Shown here piece by piece: positions 1 through 8,594 of a DNA stretch of 64,000 bases. The notes under the pieces are model-generated. The model saw only the letters and a program-made list of their open reading frames with translations, searched no databases and was not told the origin of the DNA. The stretch is from Dichelobacter nodosus. GTDB lineage: Bacteria > Pseudomonadota > Gammaproteobacteria > Beggiatoales > Beggiatoaceae. The stretch covers positions 1-64,000 of the forward strand of contig DYPE01000001.1 in assembly GCA_020720085.1 (NCBI GenBank), given 5' to 3'. The stretch's first letter is position 1. Each line of letters starts with the position of its first letter. The translations under genes and the position numbers were made by a program.

Positions 1-570
1 CCGGACGCAGGGGTGAGTTGGGGGCGAGAACGCCGTAGTAGCGATGCCGGTGTTGTCTTGGCGGCGGAACCAGGGCGGCGATGCGGTCGATCAGCTCCAG
101 CGGCGAGAGGATGAGCTGGGTGCGCCCGTCCGGGCTAGGACAAGGGCTAAGTGGTAGATCAACCGCTGGGCGTCGAGTTCTTCCAACCGGTTGGCGGCAA
201 AGGGTGGCCGGGCGCAATAGCGCAGCAGGCGTTCCACTCCTTGGCGGTTCTGCGCCTCGATGCGCACCGAGACGTCTAGCGAGAATCCGCCGCCGTGGTT
301 CCACTGCTCCATCTCCTGGCGGCCTTCTTTTTCGAACAGGCCGCGCCGCCCGAACGCCCGCAAGCCTGTCCTGAGCCTGTCGAAGGGATGCGGCGGCGGA
401 CTTGGGTCTGCACCGCTTCGGCGTCGTCCGCATCGAGTTCCTCCACCTCGATGAATCTTGCGCCCTGCTCGGGGTCGGGTTCGAAAACGCCGTCAATGAC
501 GACGACGTGGAAGGTGGATGAACGCCACCGCGCCAATTCGCGCCTTGGGGCCTGCCCCAGGGCTGCGGGT
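1..570 (-). pseudogene. IS91-family (Y2) transposase remnant, C-terminal half
   Basis: Read on the minus strand, three frames together give the C-terminal part of an IS91-type transposase: GAVAFIH near 520, then FHVVVIDGVFEP, then LRAFGRRGLFEKEGR, and finally SPLELIDRIAALVPPPR with HRHRYYGVLAPNSPLR running off the left edge. No single frame is intact. About 11 residues are missing between GAVAFIH and FHVVV, a 23-nt repeat insertion at 364-386 shifts the frame, and a further 1-nt shift lies near 135. The N-terminal part with the expected catalytic region is absent, and the remnant abuts the stop codon of the next gene. It is clearly dead. The family call rests on the distinctive C-terminal PPPR...HRHRY...GVLAPN block. 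Confidence 0.85.
364..386 (+). repeat. CTGAG/TCGAAG hairpin repeat, copy 1 (inside IS91 remnant)
   Basis: The core CCTGAGCCTGTCGAAGG forms a short stem (CCT/AGG) around the loop GAGCCTGTCGA. Removing exactly these 23 nt joins the codons for RRRI and LRAFGRRGLF and restores the transposase frame, so the copy is an insertion. The insertion adds the peptide STGSGQAC in one frame and PVEG-type text in another. Confidence 0.8.
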
Positions 571-1136
571 CAGTGACTAGAAATGGCGTCCAGTCGTAAA
601 ACAACTGAGTATTCATCCGAGCTGGTCATTACCCCGCTACGCGGCGTTGGGGACACTTCCAACAGAGTCAGGCGATACCCGTCAATTTCCCGCTGTGCAT
701 TGTCAGCCCCCTCCGTCCCCAACGTCAAACTGAATTCGCCGCCATTCAGCTCGCCCGTGTACAGCGCTTCCATGCCCACCGTCACCTCACCAGCCTGGAT
801 ACAGAGCACATCAATTGGACAGCGCGAGTCTTCAACCGCGCCCAGGAAGTGAATCGCCAGATTGCTACCGGGTAGCATGGCATATTGCGTCCCTTTCAGG
901 CTGAAACTTCTGCCCAACGTGATGGACACCACCTTTGGCCGCTCGGATAGGTGTTGCAGCGTAAAAGTGCCGGTGTCGAAGTCCAAACGCAATTGCGCGT
1001 TGTAATATGTCTTTGCGCCATCAACCGTCAACTGCGGAACAGTCAGCGTCCCGTCTTTACTGGGAAATGCAGGCATCTCGCCCGCATGGACGGCAAGTGG
1101 GAGCGCGAAAATGACAGGGAAGAGAGAGATTTTCAT
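570..1136 (-). CDS. Secreted protein of unknown function
   Basis: A 188-residue protein with a clear Sec signal peptide: MKISLFPVIFALPLAVHAG, with cleavage probable after HAG near residue 19. The mature part is rich in beta-strand-like alternating segments and contains EDSRCPIDVLCIQAGEVTV around residues 101-119. Its C-P-x4-C-x2-AG spacing recurs in many small secreted proteins of unknown role, where the two cysteines may form a disulfide; that is a family-level memory, not a proof. An AAGGAG ribosome binding site lies just upstream of the ATG. It is flanked by two transposase remnants, which suggests it may be a survivor in a decayed island. No function can be assigned. Confidence 0.75.
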   Translation of the reverse strand: MKISLFPVIFALPLAVHAGEMPAFPSKDGTLTVPQLTVDGAKTYYNAQLRLDFDTGTFTLQHLSERPKVVSITLGRSFSLKGTQYAMLPGSNLAIHFLGAVEDSRCPIDVLCIQAGEVTVGMEALYTGELNGGEFSLTLGTEGADNAQREIDGYRLTLLEVSPTPRSGVMTSSDEYSVVLRLDAISSH

Positions 1137-1252
1137 TGTAAACTCCTTGGATATGTGAGAACAACCGGACTGGGTTACATCCTAAATTTTACAGTCATTT
1201 TTACATGCCGTCCCGGCGCGCATACGGCTCGCCTGTAGCAGCGCACTAAGGC

Positions 1253-1281
1253 TGTAAAAGAACCCCCAACCCGCGTATAAT
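1253..1281 (+). promoter_or_regulatory. Possible sigma-70 promoter of the IS1182 remnant
   Basis: A consensus TATAAT lies at 1276-1281, 17 nt after a weak -35-like TGTAAA at 1253-1258. The next start codon is the first ATG of the IS1182 transposase remnant at 1321. This is a sequence match only. Confidence 0.35.
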
Positions 1282-1557
1282 ACCCATCTAATTTAGACGG
1301 AAATTAAAACCGAGTCAAACATGCAAGAACGGCGTTACAAAATTGGGGCAAACCGGCGGCAAGGGATGCTAATGCCGCCGAGTATATGAAGACTATGTAT
1401 CAGAAACCAATCTGGTGCGGCGATAGATGCCTATGTGGACACGCTGGACATGGCGAAGTTGGGGTTTGCCTACACTGACGCGGGCAGCGCGTTGGGCGGG
1501 CAGCCTGCGTATCCGCCGGCGGTGCTGTTGAAGTTGTATCTGTATGGCTATGAAAAC

Positions 1558-1591
1558 AAAACTTGTGCTGAGCCTGCGATGCACAAGTTTT
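1558..1591 (+). repeat. CTGAG hairpin repeat, copy 2 (long arms, inside IS1182 remnant)
   Basis: A perfect 11-bp inverted repeat, AAAACTTGTGC and GCACAAGTTTT, encloses TGAGCCTGCGAT. The left half is the same as copy 7 in the IS3 element. It sits at the internal deletion junction of the IS1182 transposase. Confidence 0.75.
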
Positions 1592-1606
1592 CGCAAGAAT
1601 AATTTG

Positions 1607-1698
1607 GGTAGTGCCCCAATCCACAGGGCGACAGGCAATAAAAAAACAATAAAAACAATTAATTGCTCTATTAACACCCTATTTATCGGGGCATTACC
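1607..1698. mobile_element. 92-bp MITE with imperfect terminal inverted repeats
   Basis: The ends GGTAGTGCCCC (1607) and, on the complement from 1698, GGTAATGCCCC belong to 24-nt inverted repeats that match at 18 of 24 positions. The element is flanked by identical 8-bp copies of ATAATTTG at 1599-1606 and 1699-1706. Deleting the element plus one copy restores the transposase peptide FRKNNLKALKNVNREF, so the insertion boundaries are exact. The interior is AT-rich and non-coding. The GGTRRTGC end and the 8-bp AT-rich duplication resemble the IS1 family; that relationship is inference. Confidence 0.88.
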
Positions 1699-1845
1699 AT
1701 AATTTGAAAGCGCTGAAAAACGTCAACCGGGAGTTTGTGCGGCTGTGCCGCGAACTGGGCTTGTTTGGGCGGGAAGAAGTGTCGATAGACGGCACGTTTA
1801 TTCGCGGCAACGCCAGCAAAGCAAGCATTCACACCCAGGAAAAGC

Positions 1846-1868
1846 GGTGCACTGAGTTTGTCGAAGTG
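1846..1868 (+). repeat. CTGAG hairpin repeat, copy 3 (in-frame in IS1182 remnant)
   Basis: CACTGAGTTTGTCGAAGTG at 1850-1868 has a CACT/AGTG stem. With a few flanking bases it inserts RCTEFVEV between HTQEK and LEKQ of the transposase remnant without breaking that frame. The same 25-nt block, with one difference, recurs near 25320. Confidence 0.72.
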
Positions 1869-1931
1869 TTGGAAAAACAATAGCCTAAACTTACGCAAGA
1901 AGTGGAGGAACCCCCTTTTTTAGCGTAAATG

Positions 1932-1964
1932 AGCCGCTAAAAGCGTTATTTAGCGGCTTTTTTT
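1932..1964 (+). terminator. Rho-independent terminator
   Basis: The perfect 10-bp stem AGCCGCTAAA / TTTAGCGGCT at 1932-1941 and 1949-1958 is followed by a run of seven T. It would stop plus-strand transcription coming from the IS1182 remnant and insulate the next gene. Confidence 0.85.
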
Positions 1965-2073
1965 GGCGTTTTTACCGGTTTGGGGGCTGTGTGGTGTGGG
2001 TATTTTTACAGCCTCTCCAGCATCACTGCCATTCAGTTTGAAAAAACGGGGCTGAATATCCACATTAAAAGCT

Positions 2074-3105
2074 ATGACAACCGACGTTGGAATTTCAGGC
2101 ATTGCCACGCAGTTAGCGCTGGCCCGCATGGAGTGGGAGTACGAAATTTCCCTGCTCACCGACCGCGCGACTTGGCTTGCCATGGCCAAATTATTTGGCA
2201 TCACCTATCTCATCATGGTACTCATCCTGGGCGTAGCGCTGGTGGGACAGGGCGAGTGGCGCGCCTGGCTGACGCTGGCGCAAGGTATGTTGTATCTCAT
2301 GGTCGGACTCATGGCCGCCACAGCCGTGGCCATGATGTTACTGATGCGTAATCGCATGGTGATGCACTATCGAATCGATAATGCGGCGGTTTTCTGCGAA
2401 TCGCGTGTTCCTGCGCTAGAACACGCGGCAGCGTATGGCTTTTGGTTGGGTTTATTGATCGGCAAAGTTAAACTTGGCGGCAAATTGCGCCAGGCAGCGC
2501 ACCAATCCATGACTTTAGAATGGAACTTGATCAGCCAAGCACGTTACGACGAGCGCCGCTACCGGATTACCCTGCGCAACCGTTGGCGCGATTTAGTCGT
2601 CTTGTACTGCCCGCCCGAACGCTACACCGCCATTGCAGCACGAATACACGCTGGCTTGGCGCACAGCCACGCGCCTGCCCGCCAGGCCAAGCCTTCGCCC
2701 CTGCCCCAAGCCTTGCGGCGTAGCGTGTTGATTACATTGGCATGTACTGCGCCGTTTGCATTACCGTATCCTTTTGAGCAAGATGTATTTATTGTGATTT
2801 ATTTATGGGGATTTTCCATCGCTATGGTATGGATTTTATGTTTGCTGGGCTATGCTGTACTGTTTGGCGTGGTATGGAGTTTGGGCGAATTGGTATATGC
2901 TGGCTGGCGTGTGCATACCATCCATGTGCCGTGGGAAGACGGCCCGGTGTATTGGCGTGGCGTGGAATTCGTCAGCGGCGACGAATGGCTGGGCGTGGCG
3001 TTATGCGTGGTCGCGCTGGGATACCTGGCGTGGGACGCCTGGCGCGCAGTACGCGGCAAAGCGCCGTCCATGCTCGCGCGTGACATGTTGGGCGAGGATA
3101 GCTAA
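2074..3105 (+). CDS. Multi-pass membrane protein of unknown function
   Basis: A 343-residue protein that I do not recognise. Hydrophobic segments likely to span the membrane lie at about residues 39-58, 67-91, 215-230, 234-265 and 303-322. Between the first pair and the later group is a soluble stretch (about 95-205) rich in Arg and Tyr that contains LRNRWRDLVVLYCPPERY and may face the cytoplasm. No enzyme motif or transporter signature is visible. It has no good Shine-Dalgarno before the ATG and stands alone, 137 bp ahead of the exoprotein gene on the same strand, so co-transcription is possible but not shown. Composition matches the neighbours. Confidence 0.7.
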   Translation: MTTDVGISGIATQLALARMEWEYEISLLTDRATWLAMAKLFGITYLIMVLILGVALVGQGEWRAWLTLAQGMLYLMVGLMAATAVAMMLLMRNRMVMHYRIDNAAVFCESRVPALEHAAAYGFWLGLLIGKVKLGGKLRQAAHQSMTLEWNLISQARYDERRYRITLRNRWRDLVVLYCPPERYTAIAARIHAGLAHSHAPARQAKPSPLPQALRRSVLITLACTAPFALPYPFEQDVFIVIYLWGFSIAMVWILCLLGYAVLFGVVWSLGELVYAGWRVHTIHVPWEDGPVYWRGVEFVSGDEWLGVALCVVALGYLAWDAWRAVRGKAPSMLARDMLGEDS

Positions 3106-3241
3106 TTGGCCTTAAACCGTGGTATGCGCCGTTGCCCGGTAAATTCCGCCCGGTTGGAGGAAAATTGATTGACAATGCCAATAGACTGCCGGAAAATATC
3201 TGAGTCATTGAATAAATTCGTAATTTTGTGGAGGTCACCTT

Positions 3242-5743
3242 ATGTTGCGCAGATTCCTTATCCTCATCCCCCTGTTGCACCCGCTGCTTGTATGGGCGGA
3301 AATCGTTACCGATGGCACCTTAGGGGGCAAAGCTGCCTTATCCGGGCCGCACTACACCGTTGCTGACACGCTGGGCGTGCGCACGGGCAATCACTTGTTT
3401 CATAGTTTTGCGCAGTTTTCCTTGGCTGGTCACGAATCGGCCACATTTACCGGGCCGGATGCTATAGAACGGGTCATCAGCCGGGTGACGGGCGGAGCAC
3501 CTTCTGCTTTGGACGGTACCTTGGCAGTGGCCATGCCGAACGCAGATTTTTATTTTTTTAATCCAGCGGGTGTGTTATTCGGCCCCAATGCCCAGTTGGA
3601 TGTGCCGGGTTCTGTGCATATTTCTACTGCGCCTCAGTTGCTTTTTGAAGATGGCACAGCCTTTTCCGCGCTTGCGCCAGGCAGCCAACTCACCACCGCC
3701 CCTCCGCAAGCCTTTGGCTTTGTCAATGCGCCGCCCGCAACACTTACCGTCAATGGCAGCACCTTGGCACTCACTTCGCCACAGGAAACCCTTTCCCTGA
3801 CTGGCGGCGAAGTGCGCATACAATCTGCCAGTATCGCCGCAGCTCCTGGGCAGTTGCATATTGCGGGCGCAAGCGGTGCTGGCACGTTGGCCGTGTTTGA
3901 CGATGGCATTCAAGGCACAGCGCAACCTGCGGATGTGCAAATCAAAAATTCCTTACTCAGTGCCAGCGGCGGTGGTGATTTAGCAGTACGAGCCAAAAAC
4001 CTGAGTTTAGATAATGCGCTGCTCAGTTCCAGCACCAATACCCAGCAAAATGCTGGCACCATTGCGGTGCAAGCTGAAAACATTACTGGCGTAAATGGCG
4101 GACGCTTTGCGGGCAATTCGGTCAGCAAGGAAGCCAATGCGGGCCGTGGCGGCAGCATTGAACTCAATGCCACGGGCAACATCACGTTTCAAGGCCGTTC
4201 CACGCAAGGGGCCAGCGGCATTACCGCTACGGCCAATGCGGGCGGCGGCGGCAATATTGACGTACAGGCCGCCAATCTGAGCTTACAAGACGGCGCGCAA
4301 ATCAGCGCCACCACGTTTGGCCAGCGTCAAGGCGGCCAGGTGGACATTCAAGCCGAGGGCAGCGTGCATTTGGCAGGTGTCAATAACCAGGGCGTGGGCA
4401 GCAGCATTTTTGCCAACAGCCGGGGCCAGGGCAATGCGGGCGCGGTGCGCATACGTGCGGCGCAGTTGAACGTGGAAAATGGCGGGCTGATTGGCTCTTC
4501 CGCGCTCGCTAGCGGCAATGGCGGCAACCTTGAAATAAAAACCGATACCGTGCGCTTGCAAGGCGAAGATGGCCGGGGCGTGACCAGCAGCATTTTGGCC
4601 AACACCAGTGTGACAGGTAAAGGCGGCGTGATCGAGGTGCAAACCGGAGCCATGGAAGTGTTGGATGGTGCCATGGTGCGCTCCGACAGCGCAGGCACAG
4701 GCGCGGGCGGCAGCATTGCCATTGCCGCGCAAAGCCTGACGTTGGCGGGCAACGACAGCAGCGGCTATGGCGCGCTGATCAGTTCCAATAGCAATGCAGC
4801 GGGCAATGCAGGTGCAGTGCAAATCCAAACCGATGAATTAACGATAAAAAATGGCGGTCAAGTCGGCAGCAGCGCGTTCAGCACAGGCCACGGCGGCGTG
4901 GTCGATATTACTGTGCGCGGCGCGGCGCTGATCACTGGACAAGATCAAAGTGAGGACGCATTCCACAGCGGCGTGTTCAGCACCAGCGAAGGGGAGGAAG
5001 CGCAGGCGGGCAATGCAGGTACCCTCGTCATTAAGGCGGACACGCTGACTATGGCCGAGGGTGCGGAAATCAGCGCATTCACTAGCAGCACCGGGCGCGG
5101 CGGTGACATTGGTATTCAAACCGGCAGCATGGAAATGCGTGAAAACAGCCTAATTTCCGCGCGCAGCGACAGCCGTAGCGATGCTGGTCAGGTGTATGTG
5201 CATATCACGCAGGGCAATCTAGTGATGCACGATGCCACCATTGAAACCGAAGCGCTGAGCGCAGATGGCGGCGACGTGGTCGTGCGCGCGCCAGGCCATT
5301 ACCTAGATTTGCGCAACAGCCGTATCAGCACCAGCGTCAACCAAGATTTTGGCGGCGGCGGCAATATCGCGCTAAACCCAGAGTTTTTGTTGTTGGATCA
5401 TAGCCAGATTTTTGCCAAGGCCAAAAAAGGCAAAGGTGGCAATATCGACATTTTAACCAGCGGCGTGTATAACTACAGCGGCGAAGCCATTGAACAAGTC
5501 ATTAATGCGTCCTCGGAATTGGGCGTGGACGGCGTGGTGGAAATTCATACGCCCGATGAGAGCGGACTAGATTCATTTTTTGCGCTGCCTACCGGCTTAA
5601 TGACAGTGGATGCCGCACTGACTTCGCCGTGCGGCCAATCTGGCGCGCAAAACCGTATTGTCATTACCCAGCCGCCTGGCGTTTCCACTGTGGGCCAAGG
5701 CGACTTCCTGCCAGCCGGGATTTCCGCGCGCGTTCAGGAGTAG
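3242..5743 (+). CDS. Two-partner secretion exoprotein (TpsA, filamentous haemagglutinin-type)
   Basis: An 833-residue protein with a signal peptide ending at WAE (about residue 19). It is followed by a TPS/haemagglutination-activity domain (about 22-260) in which NPAGVLFGPNAQLDVPG (107-123) stands for the family's NPNGI-type motif. Residues 260-780 are Gly/Asn/Ala-rich irregular repeats such as AGNAGAVRI and GGNLEI, typical of a right-handed beta-helix. Family knowledge: such proteins are exported through a TpsB outer-membrane pore by their N-terminal domain and act as adhesins or toxins. No C-terminal toxin domain is evident and no TpsB gene is present in the window. A strong GGAGGT precedes the start. 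The TPR-CHAT gene follows after 36 bp, so the two probably form one unit. Confidence 0.9.
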   Translation: MLRRFLILIPLLHPLLVWAEIVTDGTLGGKAALSGPHYTVADTLGVRTGNHLFHSFAQFSLAGHESATFTGPDAIERVISRVTGGAPSALDGTLAVAMPNADFYFFNPAGVLFGPNAQLDVPGSVHISTAPQLLFEDGTAFSALAPGSQLTTAPPQAFGFVNAPPATLTVNGSTLALTSPQETLSLTGGEVRIQSASIAAAPGQLHIAGASGAGTLAVFDDGIQGTAQPADVQIKNSLLSASGGGDLAVRAKNLSLDNALLSSSTNTQQNAGTIAVQAENITGVNGGRFAGNSVSKEANAGRGGSIELNATGNITFQGRSTQGASGITATANAGGGGNIDVQAANLSLQDGAQISATTFGQRQGGQVDIQAEGSVHLAGVNNQGVGSSIFANSRGQGNAGAVRIRAAQLNVENGGLIGSSALASGNGGNLEIKTDTVRLQGEDGRGVTSSILANTSVTGKGGVIEVQTGAMEVLDGAMVRSDSAGTGAGGSIAIAAQSLTLAGNDSSGYGALISSNSNAAGNAGAVQIQTDELTIKNGGQVGSSAFSTGHGGVVDITVRGAALITGQDQSEDAFHSGVFSTSEGEEAQAGNAGTLVIKADTLTMAEGAEISAFTSSTGRGGDIGIQTGSMEMRENSLISARSDSRSDAGQVYVHITQGNLVMHDATIETEALSADGGDVVVRAPGHYLDLRNSRISTSVNQDFGGGGNIALNPEFLLLDHSQIFAKAKKGKGGNIDILTSGVYNYSGEAIEQVINASSELGVDGVVEIHTPDESGLDSFFALPTGLMTVDAALTSPCGQSGAQNRIVITQPPGVSTVGQGDFLPAGISARVQE

Positions 5744-5779
5744 CTTTACCACCTCTGCCTTCCATTATAAGGGAATCCT

Positions 5780-8095
5780 ATGCAAACCATGCCATGTTTC
5801 TGTATGCGATCCGCTGTTCTGGCCAAGCTCGCGCTCTTTCTAATTAGCCTGGGGCTGGTGCTGTCTGTTGCAGCGCAAACGCCGTTGCAAAGCGGGGAAA
5901 CACATTACCAACAAGGAAATTTCCAACAAGCCATTGCCCTGTGGGAACCGTTGTTGGAAAAACCAGACACTGCCTTGCCAGATCAATACACCTTGTTGTT
6001 GCGGCTAAGCCAGGCGTACAAAGCAGTGGGCATGTATGCCGAAGTGTTCACCGCGTTGAATGCAGCCATGGACATTGCCGATGAACTGGAAGACCCGACC
6101 AAACAAGCGGCAGTGTTTACCCAAATCAGCGATGCCTGGCTGGTGGACGGCGATCAGGAAAACGCCATGCTGGCCGCAGATCAAGCGGTGGAATTGGCAC
6201 GCGAGTTGAACCACCCCGCTTTATTGGCGCACGCCTTAAATGCGCTGGGCAATGTGCTGGCCGTGTCGGACTACCAACCCTTGGCGCGTGAGCATTACAC
6301 TGAAAGCACCCAACTGGCGCAGCAAGCTGGAGAAACTGAACTCGTCGCCACAGTGGCGGTGAATTTTTTCAAAGCCTGTTTGTATGACGAGCCAGTGGTG
6401 GAAACCATGGCCGCCTTGGGTCGCGCTTTGGCAGCGGTCAACGTGCTGTCAGAACAACAAGCCAAAGCCTCCGCCTGGATCAGCCTGGGCACGCTGGCGC
6501 AATACCTGCTCAATGACCGTGAATTGCAACAACATCCCGACAAATTAGAAGCTGTGCGCGGCCAAGCCCGCCAAGCCTTACAAAACGCCATTGCCTTGGC
6601 GGATAAACTGCAAGCGCCCCGCTTGCAATCGCTGGCACACGGACGACTGGGACAATTGTACGAAGCCAGCGGCCAAGTAGACGATGCGCTCAGCCTCACC
6701 CGCCAAGCGCTGTTTTTTGCCCGCACTGGCAGCCACCCGGAAATTCAATATTTGTGGGAATGGCAACAAGGCCGCATTTTTTATGCCCAAGCGCGCGAAA
6801 AAGACGCGCTGGCTGCCTACCAAGCCGCTGCGGCTACGCTCAAACCCATACGCTACACCATTAATGTTGGCTATCGCGGCGCGCATGGCACGTTTGATGA
6901 AAACGTGCGCCCAGTGTACTACGAATTGGCCGATTTGCTGTTGCAATTGGCGGCCAAAGCGCAAGGCAAGGTGGATCAGCAAGAATATTTGAAAGCTGCA
7001 CGCGACGCAGTAGAAACCGTAAAAATGGCGGAGTTGGAGGAATATTTTCGCGATGAATGCGTAGTACGCGCGCAAGCTCGCGCCAAGGGCGTGGACGAAA
7101 CGCCACCCAACACGGCAGTGCTCTACCCCATTCCGCTCGAAGATCGCACCGCCTTGCTCATCAGCATAGGCAATGAAATTCATGCGGTGGATGTGCCTGT
7201 TACGGGTGAAGAAGTTAATGTCACGGCGCAGGAATTGCGCATCCGTTTGCAAGCGCGCGCGGACAACCGCTTTTTGCAACCCGCGCAAAAACTCTACGAC
7301 TGGCTGATCCGTCCAGTGGACAAATGGTTGGCTGAAGCGAATATCGATACCTTGGTATTTGTACCCGATGGCCGTTTACGCCTCATTCCCATCAGTGTAT
7401 TGCACGATGGCAAGTCATTTTTAGTAGAACGGTATGCGCTGGCTATCACACCCGGCTTGTCGCTCACTGACCCGCAAAAACTGATCTGGCAAGATGCCAA
7501 ATTGCTGCTCATCGGCCTGTCCGACGCAGTACAAGGGTATCCGCCGCTAATTAACGTGCCCAAGGAATTGCGCACGATTCAAGGCTACGGCAAAGCCACC
7601 CAATTGCTGAATAAAGAATACTCGCTAGAAACTTTGCGTAGCCAATTACAACATGGCGACTATTCTGTGTTGCACATGGCCACCCACGGCGAATTTAGCG
7701 GCAATCCCGACGAAACCTATTTGTTGGCGTATGAAGACAAAATCACCCTGGACAAACTACAAGAAGTCATTGGATTAGGCCAGTTTCGCAAAACACCGAT
7801 AGAATTGCTGACGCTAAGCGCCTGCCGTACTGCAGTGGGCGATGACCGTTCTGCGCTAGGGTTGGCTGGGGTTGCAGTCAAGGCTGGTGCGCGTAGCGCC
7901 ATGGCCAGCTTATGGTTTGTCGATGACGAGGCCACCTCCCTAATTATGCAAGATTTTTATAACGAATTGTTCACCGATAACACGCTGACCAAGGCCAAGG
8001 CATTGCAAAAAGTGCAACGCAAATTGATCGGTCAACCGCGTTATTGGCACCCCTCTTATTGGGCACCGTTCCTGCTGATAGGCAATTGGCTATAG
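5780..8095 (+). CDS. Periplasmic TPR-CHAT domain protein (caspase-like)
   Basis: 771 residues: an N-terminal signal or anchor segment (about 15-33, LALFLISLGLVLSVAAQ), tetratricopeptide-like helical repeats from about 38 to 400 (for example HYQQGNFQQAIALWEPLLE), then a C-terminal CHAT domain of about 330 residues. The CHAT catalytic dyad is visible: His636 in HMATHGEF and Cys682 in LTLSACRTAVGD. It ends with the conserved WHPSYWAPFLLIGNW block. CHAT domains are caspase-clan cysteine peptidases. Family context known from filamentous bacteria pairs such proteins with TpsA exoproteins, matching the gene just upstream. AAGGGA six bases before the ATG supports this start. Whether it processes the exoprotein is inference. 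Confidence 0.9.
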   Translation: MQTMPCFCMRSAVLAKLALFLISLGLVLSVAAQTPLQSGETHYQQGNFQQAIALWEPLLEKPDTALPDQYTLLLRLSQAYKAVGMYAEVFTALNAAMDIADELEDPTKQAAVFTQISDAWLVDGDQENAMLAADQAVELARELNHPALLAHALNALGNVLAVSDYQPLAREHYTESTQLAQQAGETELVATVAVNFFKACLYDEPVVETMAALGRALAAVNVLSEQQAKASAWISLGTLAQYLLNDRELQQHPDKLEAVRGQARQALQNAIALADKLQAPRLQSLAHGRLGQLYEASGQVDDALSLTRQALFFARTGSHPEIQYLWEWQQGRIFYAQAREKDALAAYQAAAATLKPIRYTINVGYRGAHGTFDENVRPVYYELADLLLQLAAKAQGKVDQQEYLKAARDAVETVKMAELEEYFRDECVVRAQARAKGVDETPPNTAVLYPIPLEDRTALLISIGNEIHAVDVPVTGEEVNVTAQELRIRLQARADNRFLQPAQKLYDWLIRPVDKWLAEANIDTLVFVPDGRLRLIPISVLHDGKSFLVERYALAITPGLSLTDPQKLIWQDAKLLLIGLSDAVQGYPPLINVPKELRTIQGYGKATQLLNKEYSLETLRSQLQHGDYSVLHMATHGEFSGNPDETYLLAYEDKITLDKLQEVIGLGQFRKTPIELLTLSACRTAVGDDRSALGLAGVAVKAGARSAMASLWFVDDEATSLIMQDFYNELFTDNTLTKAKALQKVQRKLIGQPRYWHPSYWAPFLLIGNWL

Positions 8096-8111
8096 CGCGG
8101 GAATGGCCGTG

Positions 8112-8561
8112 TTAGCCTGCGCTGCTGGAAAATATTTTTTGCCACCAGCGCGTGCGGTTGGCGGGGATAGGGGCGGAATCTTCAATAAGCTCTGGCTTCA
8201 TGCGCGACAATATCCAGCGCGGCGGGATAATTTGGCCGCTAGAGCCGCAAGATGCGCCCAAGTGGCCTGGGTCGAAAATTTTCACCATGCACGGGGATTC
8301 TAGCGAATCTGCATATACAATACCGCAGTAGTCGTAATCGTGTTCAGTGCGCAATAAGTTATCGATTTCGCGTAAAAATTGTTGCAACTCATAGGCGGCA
8401 ACCGGTTCCTCGGGCAGCGGTTGGTTGACAAAATAGACATACCAGCCTTCGGGGGTATGTTCCACCGCATCCCACAGCGCGTCAAGTTGGTGCCAGCGCA
8501 ATACACCGCGAAAATATCCCCGGTACATTTTTCGAAATTCACTGTCCATGGTTGTGCTCAT
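8112..8561 (-). CDS. Conserved protein of unknown function
   Basis: A 149-residue soluble protein without signal peptide or membrane segment. Conserved-looking blocks include EGWYVYFVNQPLPEEPV (about 38-54), EIDNLLRTEHDYDYCGIVYAD (65-85) and MVKIFDPGHLGASCGSSG (91-108), followed by PPRWILSRM. Two Cys (about residues 79 and 105) and an aspartate-rich stretch are visible, but there is no recognisable enzymatic signature. I recall similar proteins annotated only as hypothetical in Gammaproteobacteria. The gene lies 33 bp downstream of the DUF2259 gene on the same strand and converges on the CHAT gene with a 16-bp gap, so it probably ends the hpt-leuD transcript. Confidence 0.75.
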   Translation of the reverse strand: MSTTMDSEFRKMYRGYFRGVLRWHQLDALWDAVEHTPEGWYVYFVNQPLPEEPVAAYELQQFLREIDNLLRTEHDYDYCGIVYADSLESPCMVKIFDPGHLGASCGSSGQIIPPRWILSRMKPELIEDSAPIPANRTRWWQKIFSSSAG

Positions 8562-8594
8562 GATGGCTTTATTCCTGGCGCAAGGGCGACACGG

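Larger units (their letters stand above)
1321..1883 (+). pseudogene. IS1182-family transposase remnant carrying a MITE and two hairpin repeats
   Basis: Joined across frames, the plus strand reads RRQGMLMPPS, then EDYVSETNLVR, then IDAYVDTLDMAKLGFAY, PAVLLKLYLYGY, FRKNNLKALKNVNREF and LFGREEVSIDGTFIRGNASK. This is the N-terminal third of an IS1182-type transposase. Frame breaks occur near 1384 and near 1431. After YLYGY an internal stretch is missing and replaced by a palindromic repeat (1558-1591). A 92-bp MITE interrupts the FRKNNLKALK segment, and another hairpin repeat (about 1846-1868) adds eight residues after HTQEK. The frame ends at the TAG at 1881-1883 and the rest of the transposase is absent. 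It is non-functional. Confidence 0.85.

Noticed and set aside
4000-5400. Gly/Asn-rich repeats in the exoprotein as a DNA tandem array
   Set aside because: The repetition is at protein level and irregular, fitting a beta-helix; no fixed DNA period is seen.
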